From contig CBDDBU010000028.1 in NCBI GenBank assembly GCA_965226045.1, positions 248,001-312,000 on the forward strand: a stretch of 64,000 nt of DNA. Reading direction: 5' to 3'. Positions 53,174 to 62,355 of the stretch are shown one piece after another. The first letter of the stretch is position 1. Each line of letters begins with the position of its first letter. A program made the position numbers and the translations under genes. The notes below the pieces were generated by a model that searched no databases, was not told the DNA's origin, and was given only the letters and a program-made list of their open reading frames with translations. Source of the stretch: CBDDBU01 sp965226045 (GTDB lineage: Bacteria; Pseudomonadota; Alphaproteobacteria; VGEJ01).

Positions 53174-53302
53174 CTAGATGTCGATGCTAATGCCCCAGTC
53201 GATGTCGGCGGGCGAGCCCTCGGCGTGAAATCCGATGCTCTCGCACGCGGCGAGAGCGAGGAGCAGCGCCGCCAGAATAAGAGCCGCTGCCGTTGCCTTC
53301 AT
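53174..53302 (-). CDS. Small lipoprotein
   Basis: The 42-residue protein begins MKATAAALILAALLLALAACESIGF. It has a short basic start, a hydrophobic core and a lipobox LAAC with Cys at residue 20, leaving a mature peptide of about 23 residues (entericidin-like size). Its ATG overlaps the stop of the methyltransferase gene (ATGA at 53299-53302), so translation is coupled. It closes the eight-gene operon that begins with livH. The function is unknown; such peptides sit in the outer or inner membrane. Confidence 0.72.
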   Translation of the reverse strand: MKATAAALILAALLLALAACESIGFHAEGSPADIDWGISIDI

Positions 53303-54039
53303 GGCGCAAGCTCGAGATTGGCGAGGAGGTAGAACACCGATCGGCATGGTGAGCTGAAGGCGCGTTCGCGGATCGCGAAGCCCGCGCCGACGAGCTTGGC
53401 TTCGAGGACCATCACGCCGGTGCCGCGATAGCCGACCTCGAATTTGTGACACCACGGATCGCCCGCCGCGTCGAAGCGAAATGTCTTGAGGAATTTGAGC
53501 TTCTTGAAGGCGAAGCTGTGGCGCCACACGAAGCGGTTGAGGTAGAGCCGCCAGTCGATCTGCACGCCCTGATAGGGCACCGACATCACCACATAGCGCG
53601 CGCCCGAGTCGCGAAAGACGCCGAGCGCCCGGTCGACCTCCTCCCACGCCAGGTGCTCGAGGGTCTCGCAGCAGACGATGGCGTCGAAGTCGGCGATATC
53701 GGCAGCGTCCAGGGTACGCAGGTCGGCCTGGATGTGGTTGATCTCGGCGTGCTGGTGTGGCGTCGGCGCGATGTCGAGGGTGGTGACCGTGAAGCCAGCA
53801 TTGGCGAGCATCGCGGATACCAGCCCCAGTCCAGGCCCAATCTCGAGCACGCGCTCCACTTCGAGGCCGGCTAGGAGATGGACCTGCAGCCATTGATGGA
53901 CGATGCGTTTTTCTGAGTAGTAGCGGAACCGCTCGTGCCGTCGCTCGTGCGGATCGGCGGCGAGCCGCCCCCAACGCCCCTCGTCGAGCGATCCGCCTGA
54001 CGAGGGGATGGGGCTGCGTTGAGCTTGGCTCGGCGCCAA
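53299..54039 (-). CDS. Class I SAM-dependent methyltransferase
   Basis: This 246-residue protein has the SAM motif I VLEIGPGLGLVSAML (~residues 65-79), the acidic second-strand end TLDIAPTPHQHAEIN, and motif IV-like DAIVCCETLEHLAWEEV. It resembles small-molecule or polar-head-group methyltransferases of the Methyltransf_11/23 type. It starts 13 bases after the solute-binding protein gene and is followed by a coupled lipoprotein gene, which places it in the transporter operon. The substrate is unknown. Confidence 0.86.
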   Translation of the reverse strand: MAPSQAQRSPIPSSGGSLDEGRWGRLAADPHERRHERFRYYSEKRIVHQWLQVHLLAGLEVERVLEIGPGLGLVSAMLANAGFTVTTLDIAPTPHQHAEINHIQADLRTLDAADIADFDAIVCCETLEHLAWEEVDRALGVFRDSGARYVVMSVPYQGVQIDWRLYLNRFVWRHSFAFKKLKFLKTFRFDAAGDPWCHKFEVGYRGTGVMVLEAKLVGAGFAIRERAFSSPCRSVFYLLANLELAP

Positions 54040-54052
54040 CGAGGCCGCGTCC

Positions 54053-55222
54053 TCAGTAGGCGAGGATGCCGGATTTCATCATCCAGCGGCCGTTCTCGAT
54101 CTGGGCGATGAAGCCCTGGTCGCGCGGCAGGTGGCTGTCGGCGGAGAAGCTCACCGGCGGTCCGCCGAAGATGTCCTGATAGCCGCTGATCTGCTCGAGG
54201 CCGGCGACCAGAGATTGCGCGGTGAGGTCGGGCCCTGCGTTTCGCGCGCCCGCAGCGAACAGGTACACCGCGTCGTAGGTGTAGGCGGCCTCGATGCTGG
54301 CGGCGACGCCGAAGCGCTCCTCGTAGCGTTTCATCCAGGCCCGGACTTCGGGCGACGCCGTATCGGCGTAGGGAATCGGCGTTTGACCGATGCCGTAGAG
54401 GCCATTCATGGCCTCGCCGCCTAGGGCCGCCACGGTCTGAGCATAGCCGGCGCCGCTGACCAGGAAGTCGACCTCCCAGCCCATTGCCCGCGCCGTCTTG
54501 ACCGCGCCCACGGTCTCCCGGATGACTGTCCCGAGCGTCACCAGATCGGCGCCATCGCTGCGCAGCTTGGCGATCTGGGTCGCGAAGTCGGTGGCGCCGC
54601 GCTTGTAGGTGGTCTCCGAGACCAGCGCCATGTTCATGGCGGCAAGCTGGTCGGCCACCCCGGCGCGAATGATCTCGCCGTAGCCGTCGTCCTGATAAAG
54701 GATGCCAACCTTGGTGTAGCCGTTCTGCTCGACCAGATGCTTCACGCCGGCGCGCATCAGGTCGTAGTACGGCGAGAAATAGCCGAATTTCAGCGCATCG
54801 TGGGGCTTAAAGAATAGATCGGCGGGCGACATCGGAAACAGATGCGGCAGGCCATTCTTCAGGACCAGCGGCATCGATGCGGCCGACGTCGGGGTGCCGA
54901 GCGAGGCGATCATCGCGAAAATCTTGTCGCGGTTGATGAGCTTCTGGGTCGCCAGCACCGCCTTTTTCGGATCGTAGGCCGAGTCCTCGACGACGACGCG
55001 AATCATGCGGCCATGGATGCCGCCGGCCGCGTTGATCTCGTCGGCCGCCATCTCCAGGCCGTTCTTCATTGGCACGCCGAAGAAGTTGATCGGGCCGCTC
55101 AGGTCCTGGTGGCTGCCGAGAACGATCTCGGTGTCGCTCACCCCTTGGGTGTCGGCCCCGGCGTATGCCGCGAGGCCAAGCACCATAGCGGCGCCCACGG
55201 CCGCCGTATTCAATAGTCTCAT
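54053..55222 (-). CDS. Liv-type ABC solute-binding protein
   Basis: This 389-residue periplasmic binding protein has a signal peptide MRLLNTAAVGAAMVLGLAAYAGA. It shows IVLGSHQDLSGPINFFGVPMKNGLEMAADEINAAGG, IHGRMIRVVVEDSAYDPKKAV and VGILYQDDGYGEIIRAGV. The ATG at 55222 with GGAGG upstream is chosen; earlier in-frame codons lie inside the ligase 3' end. It is the binding component for the liv permeases encoded upstream. The adjacent acyl-CoA synthetase suggests an aromatic or aliphatic carboxylic acid ligand instead of an amino acid. Confidence 0.9.
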   Translation of the reverse strand: MRLLNTAAVGAAMVLGLAAYAGADTQGVSDTEIVLGSHQDLSGPINFFGVPMKNGLEMAADEINAAGGIHGRMIRVVVEDSAYDPKKAVLATQKLINRDKIFAMIASLGTPTSAASMPLVLKNGLPHLFPMSPADLFFKPHDALKFGYFSPYYDLMRAGVKHLVEQNGYTKVGILYQDDGYGEIIRAGVADQLAAMNMALVSETTYKRGATDFATQIAKLRSDGADLVTLGTVIRETVGAVKTARAMGWEVDFLVSGAGYAQTVAALGGEAMNGLYGIGQTPIPYADTASPEVRAWMKRYEERFGVAASIEAAYTYDAVYLFAAGARNAGPDLTAQSLVAGLEQISGYQDIFGGPPVSFSADSHLPRDQGFIAQIENGRWMMKSGILAY

Positions 55223-55244
55223 GCCATCCTCCTGGTCCGGCGCC

Positions 55245-57104
55245 CTATGTGGCATCCTGATACATGGACTCTATCACGTCGCGGTACTTCTCGTTCACGA
55301 ACTTGCGCCTGAGCTTCATGGTCGGCGTCAACTCCTCGTCCTCGGGGGTGAGCTCGGTCTCGATCAGCGAAAACCGCTTGATCGTCTCGACCCGGGCGAG
55401 ATTGCTGTTCACCTTCTCGACCTCGCCGCCGATCAGTTCGCGCACCGCCGCAGCCTGGGTCAGGCTGGCGAAGCTGGTGAAAGGCACGCCGTGGTCTTGG
55501 GCGTAACGGGCGACGTTGTCGTGGTCGATCATCACCAGGCAGGTGAGGTAGCGGCGGCGATCGCCGATCACCACGGCATCGCTGATGAAGGGGCCGAATT
55601 TGAGCTGATTCTCGATCTCCGCTGGGGTGATGTTCTTGCCACCGGCGGTGACGATGATGTCCGATTTGCGGTCAATGATGCGAAGGTTGCCAAAGTCGTC
55701 CAACTCGCCCACGTCGCCGGTATGCAGCCAGCCGTCGCGCACGGTTTCGGCCGTCTTCTCCGGCTTCCCGTAATAGCCCATGAAGACGTGCGGGCCGCGC
55801 AGCAGCACTTCGCCGTCATCGGCCAGGCGTAGGTCGGTGCCGGGCGCGGCCTGACCCACCGTGCCGATCGCGTTCGCCCCATCGCCGTGGAAGGTGGCGA
55901 CCGCCGTGTTCTCGGTCTGGCCGTAGCCCTCGCGCATGTCGAGCCCGAGGGCGTGATACCAGCGGATCAGGTCGGGCGCGATCGGCGCGGCGCCCGACAA
56001 CACCAGCCGTGCCCGGTCGAGGCCGAGCAGGCGGCGGATGTTCTTGAGAACGAGGGCGCGCGCGAGCCACGTCGCCAGACCCAGCGCCAGCGGCGGCGGC
56101 CGGCCGTCGAGCCGGTAGGCGGCGGCCCGGTGGCCCAGGCTAATGGCGATGCGGTAGGCCCATCTCTCCAAGGCGGTCGCCTCGGCCAGCGCCAGCACGA
56201 CGCCTGAATAGAGCTTCTCCCACACGCGCGGCACCGCGAACAGGATCGTCGGCGCCACCTCGCGCAGGTTCTCGGGCACGGTCTCGGGGCTTTCAGCGAA
56301 GTTGACGGTCGCGCCCGAGGCGAGCGGGCGGTAGTTGGTGAACACCCGCTCGACGATGTGGCTGAGCGGCAGGAACGAAAACAACTCGTCGTCGGGCCGC
56401 AGCGGCAGAAGCTCGCTCAACATCTCGACTTCGAACAGGATGTTGCGGTGGCTGATCATGGCGCCCTTGGGCGGGCCGGTGGTGCCGGAGGTGTAGATCA
56501 GGATGGCGAGGTCCTCGGGTCCGGCGGCGACGACTGCCTCTCGCCACAGGTTGGGGTGAGCCCGCCCATGGGCGCGGCCGAGGTCGATCAGATCATCGAG
56601 GCTCATGATGTGGGGATCGTCGAGCGCGCCCCCGCCGCTGGTATCGGGGAGGCTTTTGGTATCGAACACGACAATACGGATAAGGCTCGCCAACTCGGCC
56701 CGGACGGCGAGGCACTTATCGAGCTGCTCCTCGTCCTCGGCGAAGTAGACGCGCGCCGCGCAGTCATCGACGATGTAGCGGATTTGCGCGGGCGCGCTAG
56801 TCGCATAGATGCCGACCGAGACCGCGCCAATGCCGAGTGCGCCGAGATCGGCATAAAGCCATTCGGGCCGGTTTTCGCTACAGATGGCAATGCGCTCGCC
56901 GCGCTGAACTCCAAGCGCGGCCAAACCGAGCCCGACTGCTTCGGCACGCTCGCCGTAGGCGGCCCACCGGATGCCGCGCCAAATGCCAAAGCGCTTTTCG
57001 CGCAGCGCGATGGCCTCGCCGAGCGCCCGGGCCGCCTCGAACAGGGCTGGGACGCTGCGCCAGTTCGCTGCTTTCGAGGCCGGCTCGGCCCGCTTCAGCG
57101 CCAT
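55245..57104 (-). CDS. AMP-forming long-chain-type acyl-CoA synthetase
   Basis: The 619-residue adenylate-forming enzyme has the P-loop IYTSGTTGPPKGAMISHRN (~residues 195-213), MREGYGQTENTAVATF (A5-like), DGWLHTGDVGELDDFGNLRIIDRKSD and the C-terminal Lys in TPTMKLRRKFV. Its architecture is that of long-chain FadD15-type ligases, activating a carboxylic acid to its CoA ester. It overlaps the livF stop by ten bases and precedes the solute-binding protein gene. The transporter would thus deliver the acid and the ligase trap it as CoA ester. The substrate range is unknown. Confidence 0.92.
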   Translation of the reverse strand: MALKRAEPASKAANWRSVPALFEAARALGEAIALREKRFGIWRGIRWAAYGERAEAVGLGLAALGVQRGERIAICSENRPEWLYADLGALGIGAVSVGIYATSAPAQIRYIVDDCAARVYFAEDEEQLDKCLAVRAELASLIRIVVFDTKSLPDTSGGGALDDPHIMSLDDLIDLGRAHGRAHPNLWREAVVAAGPEDLAILIYTSGTTGPPKGAMISHRNILFEVEMLSELLPLRPDDELFSFLPLSHIVERVFTNYRPLASGATVNFAESPETVPENLREVAPTILFAVPRVWEKLYSGVVLALAEATALERWAYRIAISLGHRAAAYRLDGRPPPLALGLATWLARALVLKNIRRLLGLDRARLVLSGAAPIAPDLIRWYHALGLDMREGYGQTENTAVATFHGDGANAIGTVGQAAPGTDLRLADDGEVLLRGPHVFMGYYGKPEKTAETVRDGWLHTGDVGELDDFGNLRIIDRKSDIIVTAGGKNITPAEIENQLKFGPFISDAVVIGDRRRYLTCLVMIDHDNVARYAQDHGVPFTSFASLTQAAAVRELIGGEVEKVNSNLARVETIKRFSLIETELTPEDEELTPTMKLRRKFVNEKYRDVIESMYQDAT

Positions 57105-57865
57105 TGCTTCTTCCGCTTCCAGCGTCGCTCAGCCCGCGCGCCAACATTATCGCCCATGCCGAGGTAGAACTCACGAATATCGGCGTGGCCGAGCAGGCGC
57201 TCGGCCGGTCCCTCCATCACCACCCGGCCGACCTCCATGACATAGCCGTAATCGGCGAGCGCGAGGGCCGCTTGGGCGTTCTGCTCGACCAGCAGGATGG
57301 TGACGCCCTGCTGGGCGCGGATGAGCTCGACGATGGCGAAGATGTCGCGCGCCAGCAGCGGCGAAAGCCCGAGCGAGGGCTCGTCGAGCAGCAACAGGCG
57401 CGGGCGCGCCATCAGCGCGCGGCTGATCGCGACCATCTGCTGCTCGCCGCCCGAGAGCTTGCCCGCCGGCATGGCGTGGCGCTCCGCCAGCACCGGGAAA
57501 TACCCGTGCACCAGGTCGAGGTCCTGCGCGATGCCGGCGCGGTCGCGGCGCAGGTAGGCGCCCATCATCAGGTTTTCGCGCACGGTGAGCTGGGGAAACA
57601 GCTCGCGGCCCTCCGGCACATGGGCGATGCCGCGCGCGGCGATGCGGTCGGGCTCGGTGCTCTGAATGGGCTCGCCGGCGAAGGAGACGGTGCCCATGGC
57701 CGGGTCCATGACGCCCGAGATGGTCTTCAGCACCGTTGTCTTGCCGGCGCCGTTAGCGCCGAGGAGGGCGACAATCGCGCCCTCCTCGACATCGAGGCTG
57801 ACGCCACGAATGGCCGCGATCGGCCCGTACGACGTCTCGACATTTCGCAAGCTCAACAACGCCAC
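57095..57865 (-). CDS. livF: ABC transporter ATP-binding protein, LivF family
   Basis: This 256-residue ATPase has Walker A GANGAGKTT, the signature KLSGGEQQMVAISRA, and Walker B RLLLLDEPSLGLSP. The C-terminus carries a ~20-residue basic extension. It pairs with the LivG at 57925-58683, separated by 59 bases, and overlaps the start of the acyl-CoA synthetase gene by ten bases. Confidence 0.92.
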   Translation of the reverse strand: MALLSLRNVETSYGPIAAIRGVSLDVEEGAIVALLGANGAGKTTVLKTISGVMDPAMGTVSFAGEPIQSTEPDRIAARGIAHVPEGRELFPQLTVRENLMMGAYLRRDRAGIAQDLDLVHGYFPVLAERHAMPAGKLSGGEQQMVAISRALMARPRLLLLDEPSLGLSPLLARDIFAIVELIRAQQGVTILLVEQNAQAALALADYGYVMEVGRVVMEGPAERLLGHADIREFYLGMGDNVGARAERRWKRKKQWR

Positions 57866-57924
57866 GGCCGCTCCCCGGTTGCCGGGGCATTATAGCGGCG
57901 TCGCGGGCCCGCCGCTCGGCCGCC

Positions 57925-58683
57925 TCAACCGCCGAGGTAGGCGCGGATCACGTCGGGGTGTTGTTGGATTTCGGCGGGATCGCCTTCGGCCAGGACGCGG
58001 CCGTTGTTGAGGGCCAGCACGCGGTCCGAGACGGCGGCGACCAGGCGCATGTCGTGCTCGATGATCAGCACGGTGATGCCGAGCTCGCTCTGGATGTCCT
58101 TGATCCAGAACGCCATGTCCTGGGTCTCCTCGACATTGAGGCCCGAGGAGGGCTCGTCGAGCAGCAACAGACGCGGTTCAGCGGCGAGCGCGCGGCCCAG
58201 CTCGACCACCTTGCGCACGCCGTAGGGGAGGTCGGCGATGCGCGTGTCGCGGTGGTGCGCGAGTTCGAGGAAGTCGATGACCCGCTCGACCGCCTCGCGC
58301 ATGGCGATCTCCTGGCGCTGGACCTTGGGCGTGAACAGCATCTCGGCGAGGGTCCCGGTGCGCCGGTGGGGGTGACGGGCGAGCATCAGGTTGTCGAGGA
58401 CGCTCGCGGTTTCGAACAGCTCGATGTTCTGGAAGGTGCGGGCGACGCCGAGCCCGGCGATGCGATGGGGCGCGAGGCGCGTGATCTCGGCGCCAGCGAA
58501 CTCGATGCGGCCGCCCTCGGGGTCGTAGATGCGGCTGATCAGATTGAAGATGGTGGTCTTGCCCGCGCCGTTCGGACCGATGATGGTGAAGACCTCGCCG
58601 TCCTCGACCGCGAAGTCGACACCGTCGAGGGCGCGAATGCCGCCGAAGCTGACGGCCAGCGCCGATGCGGCCAGCAGCGCCAT
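57925..58683 (-). CDS. livG: ABC transporter ATP-binding protein, LivG family
   Basis: This 252-residue ATPase has Walker A GPNGAGKTTIFNL, the LivG-type GVARTFQNIELF block and Walker B RLLLLDEPSSGLNVEE. The C-terminal tail AEIQQHPDVIRAYLGG is diagnostic of LivG. The signature reads LPYGVRKVVELGRAL. Its ATG shares one base with the livM stop (TGATG on the coding strand). Confidence 0.92.
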   Translation of the reverse strand: MALLAASALAVSFGGIRALDGVDFAVEDGEVFTIIGPNGAGKTTIFNLISRIYDPEGGRIEFAGAEITRLAPHRIAGLGVARTFQNIELFETASVLDNLMLARHPHRRTGTLAEMLFTPKVQRQEIAMREAVERVIDFLELAHHRDTRIADLPYGVRKVVELGRALAAEPRLLLLDEPSSGLNVEETQDMAFWIKDIQSELGITVLIIEHDMRLVAAVSDRVLALNNGRVLAEGDPAEIQQHPDVIRAYLGG

Positions 58684-59756
58684 CAGCCGCCCTCGCCCTT
58701 GAGGAAGGATTTCGTCCGCCTAAAGGTCGCCTTCTTGTAGACCGGAAAAGTCCGCCCGTAGTGGCGCACCTTTGCCCACATGCCATAAAGGCCCATCGGC
58801 TCGAACAGGGTGAAGAGGATCAGCGCGAGGCCGAAGGCAGCGGCCTCAAGGCCCGGCAGTCCGGCGATCGCGGCCGGCAGTAATTCCCGCGCGATCAACA
58901 CCAGCTGTGGCAGGACAATTACGAAGATCGCGCCGAACACCGCGCCGTGCAGCGAGCCCAGGCCGCCGATGATGACGATCAACAGGAACTCGATCGATAC
59001 GAAGATGGTGAACTGCTCAGGGCTGATGTAGGTGAGCTTGTGCGCATAGAGCGCCCCGGCGATGCCGGTCAGAGCCGCGCTGAGGCCGAAGGCGGTGGTC
59101 TTGACCATGGCGAGGTTGACACCCATCGCCTGGGCTGCGGTCTCCGAATCGCGCACCGCGATCATCGCCCGTCCGAGCGGCGCCCTGAGGATGTTGATGC
59201 CGGCCAGCATGGTGAGCACCAGCAGACCCAGCGCGAGGTAATAGAAACGCGGTTCGGAATCGATCGCCAGCCCGAGCAGCGAGGCGTCGTCCAAGAGCAT
59301 GCCGGCGTTGCCGCCGGTCAACCCCTTCCAGCGGGTCAGCACCTCCTCGACGATGAAGGCGAAGGCGAGCGTCGCGATGGTCAAGTAGATGCCGCTGAGC
59401 CTGAGTGCCGGCAATCCAACCATCACCCCGAGCAGCCCGGCGACCAGCGCCGCCGCCGGCAGCGCGATAGCGAAGTCGAGGCCCTGTTGTTCGAGAATGG
59501 CCGTGGTGTAGGCGCCAGCGGCGAGAAAAGCGGCGTGCCCCAACGAGATGAGGCCGGTGAAGCCGCTGAGCAGCATCAGACCGACCCCAGCTATGGCGTA
59601 TATGCAGACGAAGCTGAGCTGCGCCAACCCATAGTCGTCGGTGAGCAGCGGCGCCGCTAACAGGATAAGGCCGAGCGCTCCATACCACCCCACATCGCCG
59701 CGATGGCGGAACAGCCGCAGGTCGTGCGCGTAGCTGGTCTTCATCTCGAAGCGCAC
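58683..59756 (-). CDS. livM: Branched-chain amino acid-type ABC permease, LivM family
   Basis: The 357-residue membrane protein has about nine hydrophobic helices. The LivM signature is LLSGFTGLISLGHAAFLAAGAY near residues 62-83, with GGNAGM and IRDSETAAQAMGVNLAMVKT-type cytoplasmic loop residues. A soluble C-terminal tail of ~30 residues follows the last helix. It starts two bases after the livH stop and forms the channel with LivH. Confidence 0.91.
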   Translation of the reverse strand: MRFEMKTSYAHDLRLFRHRGDVGWYGALGLILLAAPLLTDDYGLAQLSFVCIYAIAGVGLMLLSGFTGLISLGHAAFLAAGAYTTAILEQQGLDFAIALPAAALVAGLLGVMVGLPALRLSGIYLTIATLAFAFIVEEVLTRWKGLTGGNAGMLLDDASLLGLAIDSEPRFYYLALGLLVLTMLAGINILRAPLGRAMIAVRDSETAAQAMGVNLAMVKTTAFGLSAALTGIAGALYAHKLTYISPEQFTIFVSIEFLLIVIIGGLGSLHGAVFGAIFVIVLPQLVLIARELLPAAIAGLPGLEAAAFGLALILFTLFEPMGLYGMWAKVRHYGRTFPVYKKATFRRTKSFLKGEGG

Positions 59757-59758
59757 GG

Positions 59759-60637
59759 TCAGACTCGCCGACGTGTGGAGACGCCGAACAAGCCGCGCGG
59801 TCGCACGATCAGCACCGCGAGCAGCACGACATAAGCAGCCACGTCCTTGAAGCCCTCAGGCAAGTAGAAGCCGGCCAGCGCCTCGACTACGCCGATGATC
59901 AGACCGCCCGCGATGGCGCCGGGAATGCTGCCAAATCCGCCGAGAACCGCAGCCGGAAATGCCTTCAGCCCGATGAAGCCCATGTTGACGTGGACGAAGG
60001 CAATCGGCGCCAGGAGGATGCCGGCGAAGCCCGCGACCGCCGCACTCAGGGCCCAGATCAGCATGTAGACGCGCTTGATCGGGATGCCCATGTAGGCTGC
60101 CGCGAGCTGGTTCTGCGAAGTCGCCTGCATGGCGACGCCGAGCCGGCTGAATCGGAAGAAGGCCGCCAGCAGCGCGACCAGGAGGACCGTCGCAACGATG
60201 ATCGAGAGATGCTCCTGGCTGAGCGTCAGTGTGCCCAGTCCGACGACGCGGTCGGAAAACGGCGTCACCAGCGCATGGGTCTCGAACCCCCAGCCCGGCA
60301 CCATGCCGGCCACGCTGCGGGCGAGGAGCCCGATGCCGATGGTCGCCATGAAGATCGCGAAGGCGGGCTGGCCGACCAGAGGCCGGATTACGATCCGATC
60401 GATCAGCGCGCCCAGGGCGGCCATCGCCGCCACGGCGGCACCGACGCCGATCCAGAACGATAGCCCGGCAAGCGTGGTGAAGGTGAAAGCGAAGAAGGCG
60501 CCCACCATCATCAGCTCGCCCTGGGCGAAGTTCACAACCTCGGTCGCCTTGTAGACGAGCACGAAGCCCAACGCGACGAGGCCATAGACGCAGCCGATGG
60601 CGATGCCGCTGATCACCTGCTGGGCGAACTCGATCAT
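59759..60637 (-). CDS. livH: Branched-chain amino acid-type ABC permease, LivH family
   Basis: This 292-residue permease has the LivH block LVYKATEVVNFAQGELMMVG near residue 28, eight or so helices, and the conserved AAVLGGFGSIPGAIAGG near residue 230. It is the first gene of the operon livH-M-G-F, ligase, binding protein, methyltransferase, lipoprotein. The 75-bp gap to the methyltransferase stub upstream should hold the promoter, but no clear elements were recognised. Confidence 0.92.
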   Translation of the reverse strand: MIEFAQQVISGIAIGCVYGLVALGFVLVYKATEVVNFAQGELMMVGAFFAFTFTTLAGLSFWIGVGAAVAAMAALGALIDRIVIRPLVGQPAFAIFMATIGIGLLARSVAGMVPGWGFETHALVTPFSDRVVGLGTLTLSQEHLSIIVATVLLVALLAAFFRFSRLGVAMQATSQNQLAAAYMGIPIKRVYMLIWALSAAVAGFAGILLAPIAFVHVNMGFIGLKAFPAAVLGGFGSIPGAIAGGLIIGVVEALAGFYLPEGFKDVAAYVVLLAVLIVRPRGLFGVSTRRRV

Positions 60638-60711
60638 GGCGCCGGACTACAGGATCAGGCGCGCTCGCGTCAACGCGGCAAGGCGTCGCGCGCGGGGCAC
60701 GTAGGGGTGCT

Positions 60712-60980
60712 CTACGGCGGCTTGCGGGCGATGAGGAACAGATTGTACTCGGTGCGTTCGCGGCGAACCGCACCGAGGCGGCGCCAAGCGGCACGGCGAG
60801 CGCCGCCAACGCCGCTTCGGTGCGGTAGTGCAGTGTCCAATCCTCGATGAACTCGAGTGGCCAGACCATGTCGGTGCCGGCCCTCATGTTGCCGATGATG
60901 AGCCGGCCGCCCGGCGCTAGCCGCTCGTACATCGCCGCCGCTAGCCGCTCGCAGCGCTCGCGCCGGAAATAGTCGAACAA
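60712..60980 (-). pseudogene. C-terminal stub of a SAM methyltransferase cut by IS256
   Basis: The remnant reads FDYFRRERCERLAAAMYERLAPGGRLIIGNMR, the post-SAM-fold part of a methyltransferase of the 3-hydroxypalmitate methyl ester/EF-type group. The frame then changes near 60765, and the ending TEYNLFLIARKPP is in another frame. The N-terminal SAM-binding part is missing, because the gene is cut at 60980 by the insertion sequence. The rest is not found beyond it. Confidence 0.72.
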
Positions 60981-62355
60981 GAGCTATTGTCAAAAGTTGT
61001 GTATGGGCTGATCATGCGGCGGCGCGATCCTGGCGTTCTCCATCTACGAATTTGACGCCGCGAATGATCTCGGCGAGATGGTTCGATCCATCGAGTTTTC
61101 TCCATTTTCTCTGAGCGCACTGGCATAGTTTGAAGACCATGGCCATCGCCGTCTTGCGCGACAGGCAGCCCTTGGTCCGGTAGGTGCGCAGACGAACCGT
61201 GGCGAACGTGCTCTCGATGGGGTTGGTCGTGCGTACATGCTTCCAGTGCTCGGCGGGGAAGTCGTAGAACGTCAGCAGGACGTCGCGGTCCCTGGCCAGG
61301 CAGGCCGCGGCCTTGTCGTACTTCGGCCCGTAGGCTTCCAGGAAGAAGTCGAAGGCGCTCTCGGCATCCTTCCTGGTTTCGGCCATCCAGATGTCTTGCA
61401 GGCGCCCCTTGGCTTTCTTTTGCAGACCCTTGGGCAGCTTGTTCAAGACGTTGCCCGTCTTGTGAACCCAGCAGCGTTGCTCGCGGGCGCCTGGGTAGAC
61501 TTGGCGGAGCGCCTTCCAGAAGCCGAGCGCGCCGTCGCCGAGCGCCAGTTGCGGACCCATTTCAAGGCCGCGCCGCTTGAGATCGAGCAGAACTTCGAGC
61601 CAGGACTGCTCACTTTCGCGATAGCCGTCGGCGATGGCGATCAGTTCCTTCTGTCCCTTGTCCGTGGCCCCGACGATCACCAGGATGCACTGCTTCTCTT
61701 CCTCCATGCGGGCGCTGAAATAGATGCCGTCCACCCAGAAATAGACGTAGCGCTTGGCCGTGAGGTCGCGCCGTTGCCAGCGCTCCGCCTCAACCCCCCA
61801 GACCTCTTTCAGCCGGGTGATCGTGGAGGCCGAAAGCCCCGGCGCGGAGCTCCCCAGGAGCGCCGCCAAGGCTTCCCCGAAGTCGCCGGTGGAAATGCCC
61901 TTCAGATACAGCCATGGCAAAAGGTCTTCCAGGCTCTTGGCGCGGCGCAGATAGCGCGGCAGGATCGCCGACGTGAAGCGGATGGCGCCGTCCCCCCGGT
62001 CCCGCACACGGGGTTGGCGCACGCTCACCGGGCCGATCCCGGTCTGGATGAAGCGTTCCGGCAGATATCCATTGCGGACAACCCGGCGGCGGCCGGCGGC
62101 GTCAACAAGCGCCGCATGGCTACCCAAAAACACGGAGACCTCGGCCTCAACGGCTTGGGCCAACAACTCGCGAGCTCCAGCTTGTAGGACTTCCGTCAAC
62201 GGATCTTTCTGAAAATCAGATGGGTTTTGAAAAGCAACAACGGTATTCTCTTTCATGGCCTATCCTTCCTTGGCTTAGCTCAAGTGGTGACATCAACAAT
62301 CACCAGGATACGCCGCCTTCATTTCAACGCCGTACACAAGATTCGGTTATAGCTC
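60981..62355 (-). mobile_element. IS256-family insertion sequence (about 1375 bp)
   Basis: Imperfect inverted ends begin GAGCTAT on both sides (60981-60987 and the complement at 62349-62355) and share a TTGTGTA block about 16 bases in. One transposase gene fills the element. The 8-bp flanks TCGAACAA and GATCCCGC do not match, so no target duplication remains. This suggests a deletion or recombination at one end after insertion. Confidence 0.8.
61012..62256 (-). CDS. IS256-family (mutator-type) transposase
   Basis: The intact 414-residue transposase has the DDE residues in YFWVDGIYFSAR (~D175), LALGDGALGFWKAL (~D240) and TNPIESTFATVRLRT (~E345). It also carries the QRCWVHKTGNVLNKLP motif. Length is normal for the family. 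The ATG at 62256 has GGATAGG-type sequence upstream. No defect is seen, so the element may be mobile. Confidence 0.93.
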   Translation of the reverse strand: MKENTVVAFQNPSDFQKDPLTEVLQAGARELLAQAVEAEVSVFLGSHAALVDAAGRRRVVRNGYLPERFIQTGIGPVSVRQPRVRDRGDGAIRFTSAILPRYLRRAKSLEDLLPWLYLKGISTGDFGEALAALLGSSAPGLSASTITRLKEVWGVEAERWQRRDLTAKRYVYFWVDGIYFSARMEEEKQCILVIVGATDKGQKELIAIADGYRESEQSWLEVLLDLKRRGLEMGPQLALGDGALGFWKALRQVYPGAREQRCWVHKTGNVLNKLPKGLQKKAKGRLQDIWMAETRKDAESAFDFFLEAYGPKYDKAAACLARDRDVLLTFYDFPAEHWKHVRTTNPIESTFATVRLRTYRTKGCLSRKTAMAMVFKLCQCAQRKWRKLDGSNHLAEIIRGVKFVDGERQDRAAA

